Both the position numbers and the translations under genes were made by a program. DNA of 49,655 nucleotides from CAVYGM01 sp963768025 (GTDB taxonomy: Bacteria; Bacteroidota; Bacteroidia; Cytophagales; Spirosomataceae), in assembly GCA_963768025.1 (NCBI GenBank), contig CAVYGM010000015.1:1-49655 (forward strand), read 5' to 3'. The notes below the pieces were generated by a model. The model was given only the letters and a program-made list of their open reading frames with translations, searched no databases and was not told where the DNA came from. Positions 39,900 to 48,443 of this stretch are shown here, one piece after another. The first letter of the stretch is position 1. The number at the start of each line of letters is the position of its first letter.

Positions 39900-42800
39900 T
39901 TATTTGTTTAAACTTACAAGAATAGGCTTGTGCAGTAATTTTGTCATGTCTATCGTCCTGGCTCCTGTCAATCCTGTCAATCCTGTGAATTCAGAATATG
40001 GAGCGATTGGGCTTTCCGAAGTGAACTTCTGATCTTCTAGTTTCGAGTATTTTATTGAGGATGCTTTCACGATTTCAAACTCATCCGTATCATAAGCAAG
40101 CGTCTCCTTGTCCATTTCGTGGGTTTCTCCGGACTCCCTACCTGCACCCGGCGTGATGAGTACACCAGTTAAAGCATTCTTCAACAACGAACTGTCTGAT
40201 TTTGCTAAGTCTGGTGGGGTCAGCCCATCTACCCCCCAAATCGCCGCCGGTACGCTATTCGTAATTGCTGCCTTTTTGAATCCGTTAGATATATCGGTGC
40301 CTTTTTTTATTGTTACTTCGAAAGTAGCCGTATACCCTTCTCCCGGTACCCCCATGGGTGTAATACCGAATCTTCCAATACTCCCCGGAGCATCTGTACC
40401 GTCAATTTTCTCTGTAATAGGTACTGTCGTTTTGGCTTCAATTTCCAACTCTTTCGGGTTGATCACATAAACCTCTGTATTATCCGCTTTTTTTACCTTA
40501 CGAATCAAGCCCTTCGTAACAGCAGCACTACAAACACTGGTACTAAGAAATTTTCCCTTGAATTCATCCCAACCCACAGGCAGGGCTTTGGCACTGCTAC
40601 CAGCGCCAAACGGGACAGAGAAGGTCTTTATGCCCAAATCCAAATAAGCAGTACCAGAAAAGTCCGGCCCCCACACATGCACATCCAGGTGTAAGTGCAG
40701 GTTGATATGGATGGTAAACAAGGCAGCAGGGATATCTATTTTGACGCCGGCATCCACGCCTATCAAGGCATCGTAATGGAAGGGTTGATACCAAATCATA
40801 ACATCCAGGGCTATGTTCAGGTAGCCTTGCAGGTCGCCCAGGGTCAGAGTGGCACTGAGGTACCCGCCCATCATAATGGCTTGTGGTGTCACCGCAAAGT
40901 ACGCCCCCCCCTTAATGGCAAATGTGGTTCCTAGTTTGAAACTGATACCCAGCCGGGAGATATGGTCAGGGTAGTGGTCGGGGCTCTTAAACTGAGGATG
41001 GTAGCCGCCCACACTTACCACAAAATCGCCTTTATGGAGGTCCTTCGTCCAGAATGCCACGGCAAAACCGCCGGTTAACTGGGCCGCGGGTACTAAAATA
41101 AAGGAACGGTCGGTCAGTTCTCCTCTTATAAGGAACTCCCCTTTGTCGGGCAACACCCTGGCCATCCACGCCAGCTCAATAAAACCGCCCGGAAGAGTAA
41201 TGCTGCTCACACCGATAAGGTCTATTTCGAATTCCCGACCAAATTTTACTGCCAACAGCGCCAGGGTATCCACCAAACCCAAAGCCTTGAACTTGATCCC
41301 TGCCACCACAAAGTACTGATCCACGGTAGGAGGGAAGTACTTGTGCATGCTCTCTACCAAGGTAGCGATATCCATCGGAGGTGGGGGTGTCACCGAGGCT
41401 TGTATGAGGGGGAAGGAAAGGATTTCATTCACTTTTGGGGCAATGAAGTCCCGGTGGACGCCAAAACCCAGCGACATTCCTTCGATAATCAGGGATGGGT
41501 GTACGGTAATGGGGAAGCCGATGGCCACGAATAGAAACAGGGATGGATGCCCGTCATAGTTGGCATACGATCCCATACCCGTGAGAGAGAAGGGCGGAAA
41601 AGCCACCTGAACGATGCCGTTGTACTCGTCATAGGCTTCTATACTTCCCGATGCTTCGTAATGCGTGCGGAGGAAGGTAGCTGCTATAGTTAGGGTACCT
41701 TTTTGGACATCTATTCCTATCCCATCCAAATCAAAGACAATCTCGGTGACCCGCGAGGGGTCTTTGAGGACAGTCTGCGGTACGGTTACCGACAATCCCA
41801 TCAGTTCAAACTCGAAGGCGGCCAGGGCGAGACCCCCCGTTATTTTGAGTCCCAAACGGCCGTCCTGAAAGATCATCTCTACTTTTTTGAAATTGACCGG
41901 GCCGAGATGTTTACCTACCTGCCGCTGGGCGCGCGGATCGGGTTTGGCGGAGACCGTTTTGGGCGCTTCGATTTGCCCGTTGTCGCCAGAAGATGCGTTG
42001 GGCTGTGTATCAGGGGTGGTTTCGGCTTTTCCTGATCCTTGCTCAAGGCTTTTGGTATCACCCCCAAAATGCAGGAACATGGGGAAGTGTTCTAACTCCG
42101 AAATCTGGAAGGACCCACTCAAACTGATGCCTTTGCCTACGGTGGGGCCGGTTGAATTATCGCCCAGTTTAACAAGTGCTTCTGGCTGATTGGGCTGGAA
42201 TTGGCCCAAAAGACCGTTGACTTCCGCAATATCTTCATCTTTCCAGTCTTTATTGGCGGCTAGCAGGTGACCGTTCGTAAAGCCAATGCCAGCAGGCAAC
42301 ATATCGCCAACGAGCGGTATGCCTTTGAGATCGATATTGAGGTCAAAGCTGAGCCGGAATAGAAATTCGCTGCTTTTACCTTTATGTAGACCTAACAATA
42401 TACTTTTGAGCTTGACAGCCACACTCAGGGGTATGTTGGGGGCAAGACGGGGGGCGATGGCGCTGATGAGGTCTTTGGAATCCAGGGTAAGCGGTTGTAA
42501 AAGGCTGCCTATAATATATTTATCAGATATAGGTTTTGATACAGGAGTAGAGTCACGTTCTGATGCAGAAGCAGATATCGAATCTGATGTAGAAGCCAGT
42601 TTCGATTCAAAGGCTACTCCCAATTGTATACCATTGATAAAAAGCGAACCCGAAATCAGGAACTCTCCAGTCTGTTCCCTCTTCAAGTGTACCCAGAAAT
42701 CCAGTTCATTCCCGTTAACATCCAAGCTCGTCATGCACGTGAATTCGGCATTGCCTTTATTGTCGAAGAGGAGATGGATGTTTCGAACCACAAGACTTTG

Positions 42801-44501
42801 AATGGCCTCTGGGAGCTCATACTTGCTTCCGCCCACTTTGATGGACAGTGCGTTGATGGCCTCTCCAACCGCGATGTTCTGACCAACGCCTGTTTCACCT
42901 TTAAAAGACCATATGTTTTGGTACCTATTATAATCCGCTTCAATATCGATAATAACCGGCTCACGTCCAGACCCTTTTACAGGACCAATGGGCAGGTCGA
43001 GTTCTGCATAAAGTGAGGCTTCGGAGAATCTCCAGTCATTCTCGAATATGGACTTTATCTGAAGATCCAGCGTGTTTAATTTTGTATTATCAGCTAGTTT
43101 CCAGGCCTCATGATTTCTAATGCGTATTTCCCGTCTCTTATTTTTCACATCGGCATACATGAAAATACTTAAGGCAGTGCCAACATCATTCAAGCCATTT
43201 GCTAATTCTGATGGAAACCCCATCTCTGTAGCCAGATCTTTTATTTCCTTATCCTTTTGGGCTCCTGGCGCTAACTGGGCGCTGATGATTTGTGATGGAT
43301 AATCAAAGGAAAGCAGTAAATCGTAGGAGAAGGCTTTCATGGACCCATTAAGGGTAAAGCCAATATGACTATCTTTACGCCAGTCAAGTTTCAGCGAGAC
43401 CTCGTTGAGAGTGAAAATTTTAGGGTCTTTTGGAATAGACCATCCACCGCTGCCTGTTCCGGCTTTGAGTTTTAAAGATGTACTGATGCTGTCTATACCT
43501 CTGCTGCTGATGCCTACGCGCAGGTAGGTCATTTCTAAATCGAGAGCAGGAAGAATATCTGGAATAGCAGGAGCGGCAACACCCAGATTTTCGAATAAAT
43601 CTGAAATTCCCTTCTTCAATGAGAAGGGAGTCTGGGGATATATGGCAAGGCTATAGGTTACTTCCGGTTGTGCATTGCTCGGTAATATCACTTCAAGCAA
43701 AGCGTCCTGTTCCTTAAACTTTACCTGTGCCGAGAGTGAAGCACTGGACTGCGAGAACTCTTCGTGGGCGAAGAAGTAAAAGATTCTGAACGTGACCCAT
43801 TGCAGGCTGAGGAATTTAGTCAGATACTCAGGCAGGTGACCAGATACCTGTTTAAGCAAAAGTGTGAAAGTCATCCCGCTGGGAGATTCATTAGCCAGCA
43901 GCATTATATCTGCATCATTCAACAGATTCTCAAATGGGCCAAAGTTGAAGTCGATCGACGCATGGTTAAGTTTCCATGAATGGACGAGGTTCAGCCCGGC
44001 ACTGAAAACAATATGTTTTCCATCCAGTTCTTGTTTCAAGTCTTTAAAGACTGTTGTTTTATCAAGTGCACTTTTGAAGGTTTCTGGAACGGAGTAAGTC
44101 TCCTGGTCGCAGAAAATTACCCAACCGCCTTTCCTGACTGTTTCACTAGAAAAGACACCTGCTGCAGAGGGCAGTTCGTAAGCTTCGGAGAAAGTGAAAT
44201 TATGTGATGGAAAAATACACAGTGTACCCCACTGGTCAGAATCTCCTTCGTCAGGGATTAACCACAGGCCAATTATTTCCCCTGCCAGATCATAGAATAG
44301 CGTTGATAGAGGAGATGGCAGTTGCACTTCCAAAAACATCCCTTGCTCATTGGACGCCATCAGATTAATGCACGCAATTCTTCCCTCAAAACCCATGATG
44401 GCTTTTAGAAAAGCGGCGCAATTCTTAAAGCCTGGGATGGTATTGAGGTCTTTCTGGTCTTTTAAATATTCTTCGGTAAACAAACTCTTGGGAATTACCA
44501 T
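39900..44501 (-). CDS. giant DUF6603-like protein, 1533 residues
   Basis: A single uninterrupted frame. There is no signal peptide or clear membrane segment; the whole protein is rich in alternating hydrophobic strands, suggesting repeated beta-sheet units. Two low-complexity linkers separate regions: residues about 655-680 (Ser-rich, SDSISASASERDS) and 850-885 (Thr/Pro/Gly/Asn-rich). The C-terminal half (about 890-1400) has AAFEFELMGLSVTVPQ, FPPFSLTGMGSYANYDGHPS, LIIEGMSLGFGVHRDF and GGYHPQFKSP. I associate these with DUF6603, a domain of large bacterial and fungal proteins with no known function. The assignment is from memory. It is the centre of the co-directional locus and partly AT-rich. 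Confidence 0.7.
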   Translation of the reverse strand: MVIPKSLFTEEYLKDQKDLNTIPGFKNCAAFLKAIMGFEGRIACINLMASNEQGMFLEVQLPSPLSTLFYDLAGEIIGLWLIPDEGDSDQWGTLCIFPSHNFTFSEAYELPSAAGVFSSETVRKGGWVIFCDQETYSVPETFKSALDKTTVFKDLKQELDGKHIVFSAGLNLVHSWKLNHASIDFNFGPFENLLNDADIMLLANESPSGMTFTLLLKQVSGHLPEYLTKFLSLQWVTFRIFYFFAHEEFSQSSASLSAQVKFKEQDALLEVILPSNAQPEVTYSLAIYPQTPFSLKKGISDLFENLGVAAPAIPDILPALDLEMTYLRVGISSRGIDSISTSLKLKAGTGSGGWSIPKDPKIFTLNEVSLKLDWRKDSHIGFTLNGSMKAFSYDLLLSFDYPSQIISAQLAPGAQKDKEIKDLATEMGFPSELANGLNDVGTALSIFMYADVKNKRREIRIRNHEAWKLADNTKLNTLDLQIKSIFENDWRFSEASLYAELDLPIGPVKGSGREPVIIDIEADYNRYQNIWSFKGETGVGQNIAVGEAINALSIKVGGSKYELPEAIQSLVVRNIHLLFDNKGNAEFTCMTSLDVNGNELDFWVHLKREQTGEFLISGSLFINGIQLGVAFESKLASTSDSISASASERDSTPVSKPISDKYIIGSLLQPLTLDSKDLISAIAPRLAPNIPLSVAVKLKSILLGLHKGKSSEFLFRLSFDLNIDLKGIPLVGDMLPAGIGFTNGHLLAANKDWKDEDIAEVNGLLGQFQPNQPEALVKLGDNSTGPTVGKGISLSGSFQISELEHFPMFLHFGGDTKSLEQGSGKAETTPDTQPNASSGDNGQIEAPKTVSAKPDPRAQRQVGKHLGPVNFKKVEMIFQDGRLGLKITGGLALAAFEFELMGLSVTVPQTVLKDPSRVTEIVFDLDGIGIDVQKGTLTIAATFLRTHYEASGSIEAYDEYNGIVQVAFPPFSLTGMGSYANYDGHPSLFLFVAIGFPITVHPSLIIEGMSLGFGVHRDFIAPKVNEILSFPLIQASVTPPPPMDIATLVESMHKYFPPTVDQYFVVAGIKFKALGLVDTLALLAVKFGREFEIDLIGVSSITLPGGFIELAWMARVLPDKGEFLIRGELTDRSFILVPAAQLTGGFAVAFWTKDLHKGDFVVSVGGYHPQFKSPDHYPDHISRLGISFKLGTTFAIKGGAYFAVTPQAIMMGGYLSATLTLGDLQGYLNIALDVMIWYQPFHYDALIGVDAGVKIDIPAALFTIHINLHLHLDVHVWGPDFSGTAYLDLGIKTFSVPFGAGSSAKALPVGWDEFKGKFLSTSVCSAAVTKGLIRKVKKADNTEVYVINPKELEIEAKTTVPITEKIDGTDAPGSIGRFGITPMGVPGEGYTATFEVTIKKGTDISNGFKKAAITNSVPAAIWGVDGLTPPDLAKSDSSLLKNALTGVLITPGAGRESGETHEMDKETLAYDTDEFEIVKASSIKYSKLEDQKFTSESPIAPYSEFTGLTGLTGARTIDMTKLLHKPILVSLNK

Positions 44502-44582
44502 CTGAAGTAAGATTTTCTACTTGCACTTTGGTTTAAATTCGTACTTATGAAAATGTAATAGTTCTCTGATCTTTCATTCAGT

Positions 44583-45887
44583 CTAAGCATTCAACTGCAT
44601 TTCAGGGTAAACACCAGGTGCAGGTGCATCGGCTGGCAACTTAATCCTTTTCGTGGGGGGGGGGGCACTAGGTGAAGATTCCCGTTCCCTCTTATTCGGG
44701 TTGCTTTCGTTTAGGGTTTCTTTCTTTTCTTCGGGAAAATAATACCCGCTTATAGCATCGGGGTTCCTCCCGACTATCACACTGTTGTGCGCTGTAAAGT
44801 GAATTAAGCTTGGATGATCCGTCGCTACTTTATTCTCCTCATCAGATGCTATAGTTACGTAATTAGTTGTTGCCGGTTGAAGCACGCAATGACAACTTGG
44901 CTTTTCAATAACTGGAATGCTCTGCATAAAATTTGTAGCTCTTTTGGCACCACTGCTTTGCGGGTTAAGGGTGTTGCCATCAGACAAATGTCCTCCAATA
45001 GAAGGCACACTATTTTTAAAATACGCATCAGCAAAATTAGTATCCCCTAAAAAGCCCGTGACAACGATGGGTTTGCTTTCTTTTGCCATTATTTGGGCAT
45101 AATTAACAAATGCTTTATAGGTTGCAGCTACATCTGCTTTTGTTGAAGTGAATTTATTGGGTATGTGAACCACAAGTGATCTAAATAATGTGTCTGATTC
45201 AGCCTTGTAATCTATTGCTGTGCACTTAATGATTTCATTTTCATCACACTTAATTTCCACATTAACAAAAGCGTATGCGTCACACATATCTTTCCTCGCG
45301 TAAAAGGTCATGTTCTGTTTGGCATCTGGTCTTCCATTTATGTCTGCGCCTTTAAAAAAATGCCTTTGAACATAGGGGAGTGTCACTTTCTGACTTTCTA
45401 GATCGTATTCAATATTGATTTTATCCGGCCCAGCGGGCCCCTCAATCACGGCAATGATGTGAGGAATCATTCGATTCTCCAATAGTGCCTTAATTTGTAT
45501 TTCCAAATCGGTGCTTTGACGTGTAAATTTGAGCTTCTGGATTAAGAATATAGCATTTTCTGGAGAATCATGTTGTTGTTCTGTGGTGATCCCAAACAGC
45601 TCTGAAGAATCAGACTGGGTTCGATTAATCAACTGTTCCCATGTTTTGGCAAAATTTCTAGACGCCTCACGTGAATAAACTGCGATAACACTAAAGTCTT
45701 TCATGTCCTCCGCTTTAAGCAAGTCATGATTTGGGTTGGCAGGGTTTCTTAAATTATTTTTCAAATCGCCTTTATCACGGTTAACACTATTGGAGCGGAC
45801 ACGTCCCGTTAAGCTCGCGGATCGATAACGTGATTTTGGATTTAACTGATCTGGTGTTTGACTGGTCGAGGGATCGGTAGGGAACAT
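44583..45887 (-). CDS. endonuclease/exonuclease/phosphatase-like protein with NLS-like tail
   Basis: 434 residues, no signal peptide. A disordered, Ser/Asn/Arg-rich N-terminus (about 1-55) precedes a domain with hints of the EEP (DNase I-like) fold: VIEG (E149), LVVHIPN (H241), GDTN (D282, N284) and TDHP (D357, H358). These match in order the metal and catalytic positions of EEP nucleases and phosphatases. The C-terminus is Pro-rich and basic: NKRERE, then a proline stretch and TKRIKLP (412-417), close to the c-Myc type nuclear import signal. The proline codons come from a C11 run, so the tail's frame depends on that run. The gene is AT-richer than most neighbours. EEP assignment is moderate. 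Confidence 0.6.
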   Translation of the reverse strand: MFPTDPSTSQTPDQLNPKSRYRSASLTGRVRSNSVNRDKGDLKNNLRNPANPNHDLLKAEDMKDFSVIAVYSREASRNFAKTWEQLINRTQSDSSELFGITTEQQHDSPENAIFLIQKLKFTRQSTDLEIQIKALLENRMIPHIIAVIEGPAGPDKINIEYDLESQKVTLPYVQRHFFKGADINGRPDAKQNMTFYARKDMCDAYAFVNVEIKCDENEIIKCTAIDYKAESDTLFRSLVVHIPNKFTSTKADVAATYKAFVNYAQIMAKESKPIVVTGFLGDTNFADAYFKNSVPSIGGHLSDGNTLNPQSSGAKRATNFMQSIPVIEKPSCHCVLQPATTNYVTIASDEENKVATDHPSLIHFTAHNSVIVGRNPDAISGYYFPEEKKETLNESNPNKRERESSPSAPPPTKRIKLPADAPAPGVYPEMQLNA

Positions 45888-45981
45888 TCTCTGCGCTTAT
45901 AGTTAGAAGATTCACAATGATATTAATTATGGTAGTCCGGCGAAAACTGACAGTAAACTAAGTTGAGGGATTTATGAAATT

Positions 45982-46092
45982 TTATTTTAATTGGTAGTTC
46001 TGTAACAGCTGAAATACCTTCGCACAGGGTTGCTCGCCCAGCGCATTGAGGATAGCGTTGACCTCATCGAGGTTGAGGTTTTGATTTTGCAT
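45982..46092 (-). CDS. 36-residue peptide downstream of the tail-collar gene
   Basis: A short open frame starting at ATG 46092, only 4 bases after the tail-collar gene's stop and on the same strand. It encodes a helix-like sequence (NLNLDEVNAILNALGEQP, then AKVFQLLQNYQLK). The pattern with EVN-IL-ALG-P recalls small proteins that I have seen next to tail-fibre genes in other genomes, but this is from memory. The close spacing supports translation. About 94 bases separate it from the next gene. Confidence 0.5.
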   Translation of the reverse strand: MQNQNLNLDEVNAILNALGEQPCAKVFQLLQNYQLK

Positions 46093-46096
46093 ATTT

Positions 46097-48425
46097 TTAA
46101 TACTTGATGATGTAGGTTAGAGCATAATAGGGAGGAAGGTTATTATGGGGTTGGCTCTCTCCTTCGTTAACAACTACCACATCAGTCTTACCTATGCCAA
46201 CTTCACTGCCGGGTTTATCATTATCATCTGTCCGATCAGTTAGCTTTATTTTTACATCCTTATTCTGGCCTATCCATCCTTCGTTCGCCCATTTAGAACC
46301 GGCCGTATACAATTCATGTCTATGTTTTGGCATTTCCTCGATGCTAAGCGTATGCTTTGATTCTCCACCAATTCCATTTAAAGAATAGCTTTCTTGTCCG
46401 GTACCCTGCCCCGCCCCCACAATAAATCGGCTACGGAGATCAGGTGCCATGCTACTGTTGATAGCATTTCGAAGGTCGGTATATCTGCTATCAATGGGTT
46501 TTCCATCACACAACAGCCACCCCTCTGGCGCCGTGCTTCCCCCGTAGGCTATGATAGAACCCACTGGCATTATGAATCCGGTTTGGTCTTTGATGCGACC
46601 ATGAACAATTAAATCAGCATTCTTTACTCCACCTACTTCCACATCTTTTCCCGTATCATAATTTAAATAAAGCTTATCATAAGCATCTGACATGTAATCC
46701 TTTCCGTCTATATGCCTCGCTTTAACACGACCATTTCCTTTTCCTCCAACGTTTAAATCACCTTCCACTTGCAGTTTTGCAGTTGGTACATCCGTCCCAA
46801 TGCCCACATTGTTTTCCCTAATGACTATCGGCCCCATCTCCACCGGCAGTACCCAAGCCCCATCCCAGTAACCGGGAATATTTTCGTAGCGTAGGAGCAG
46901 ATTGTGGATTCCCGTTTCGGCATTAGTGATCCAGTTGCTGAGATTAATGACAAGCTTGTTATCCTTGCTTAAGGAGACGGCGTTCTGCACGTCAAACGGA
47001 AAGGTTTTGTGTCCCTGCCCATCACCGACTGGCTGGTTATTAAAACCAGCGGTAGTTGCAGTGGCACTCAGGCTATTGGGTGTAGATAAGTTTTCCTCTA
47101 CGACCAGTTCAAATCGTGAGGGTTTGCTGGTATCCGGGTTAAGCAATACCGAACCAACGGCCTTTGTAAAAAGAACCTCGATGGTCAATTCGTTGGCTGC
47201 CTTGCCGTCGTTCAGAATACTATTTGAGCCTTTCACCTGGGCGATGAGCGGTACAGTTTTCAGGCCCGAGGTGGCTTTGTATTTCCAAATGCCGGATGAT
47301 AGAACCCGTGGGTAGGTCTTTAATCTGGTAGCGTACTTCCACCCTCGTATTGCGGGCACCGCCCTGAGCGGCGGCACTGAAAGTGGGTAGTTGGAGGGTG
47401 ATGGACTCCCCCTTTGGTAAGTTGAAATCGGCACCACCTTTGCGCACGAAGGAGATCCAGTCTTCCTTGCCACCATCGGCGGGGCCAATCAGGCTGTATT
47501 GCCAATCGTCGATCGTTTTATTTGCAGCACTCCGGAGCGCATCCAGTACGTTGGGGGCTACGACGTTTTTTCGGAAACGAAACTGAAAATGAAAGTCGTT
47601 TACCGTTGGGTTTTCAATTGCCTTGAATAGTATAGGCTTGTCGGTAGGATTGGTAACGCTCAGCTCGAGGGGTTCGCTTTTATTGGCCGACTCTATGAAA
47701 ATGACTGGTAGGTGATTGTCGTCCCGGATGGAGTAGAGTTCCATTTTCAGGGGGGCGGTCTCCCTATACACGGCCATATTGGTCTTGTCCTTTTTCATCA
47801 GGTTGGCAATGTCCTGTTCTTCCAGGGCATAATCGTAAAGCCGGAAATTGGCCATAGCGCCTTTGAAAAACGCATCGGAGGTTGAAGAACTTTTGCCAAT
47901 AAAAAATGTAGTCCAACCGGTTTTCATATTTGGGAAAAACGGTTTGGTTTCTTCCTTTACTTTCTGACCATCCAGTAGTATTTTATTCAGTCCTTTTGGA
48001 TGGACGGTTATAGCAAAATGTTGCCATGTATCTAGTTTGATGGCATTATCAGTATAAATTGGTTGTTGGTTAACTTCAAGTGTTAGCTGGTTTGAAGTTC
48101 CGTGGTTGTTTAAAAAAATACCATTTTTACTGTTGTTATTTTGATTGTTGATATCAAGTATCCTCGAATAACGCTGCAGATCATTGAAACGCACCCAAAC
48201 GGCGATGGTCAGACCTTCTTTCAGGTCAAGCCCTTCCAGTCCTCTGAGGTCTAAATAATCATCTACTCCATCGAACTGCATACAACTGCCCAGTTCCGGG
48301 TCATGCCTGATTTGTGGGTTGCCCATCACCCTGGCATTACCGCCCATGCCTCCTACGTTGACGACAACTCCGGTTCGGATTTCATCCAGGGGTAGGTGCA
48401 AAAAAGTATTGTCTGACTTGCTCAT
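46097..48425 (-). CDS. LamG plus phage tail-collar domain fibre protein, frameshifted
   Basis: A joined protein of about 776 residues. The N-terminal part (48425 to about 47800) is a LamG/concanavalin-like domain: CMQFDGVDDYLDLRGLEG, LTIAVWVRF, then WQHFAITVHP and FRLYDYALEEQDIANL. The middle is beta-rich. The C-terminal part has NVGIGTDVPTAKLQVEGDL, a stalk motif common in Bacteroidota fibres, then the tail-collar domain: VGSIIAYGGSTAPEGWLLCDG, split as VGSIIAYGGSTA and PEGWLLCDGKPID, PDLRSRFIVGAG, MPKHRHEL and NLPPYYALTYIIKY. One extra C near 47265 breaks it; joining reads QSHLGLKTVPLIAQ. No signal peptide. It probably trimerises as a carbohydrate-binding fibre. Confidence 0.83.
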
Positions 48426-48443
48426 GTATCGTTATTTCAAGGT

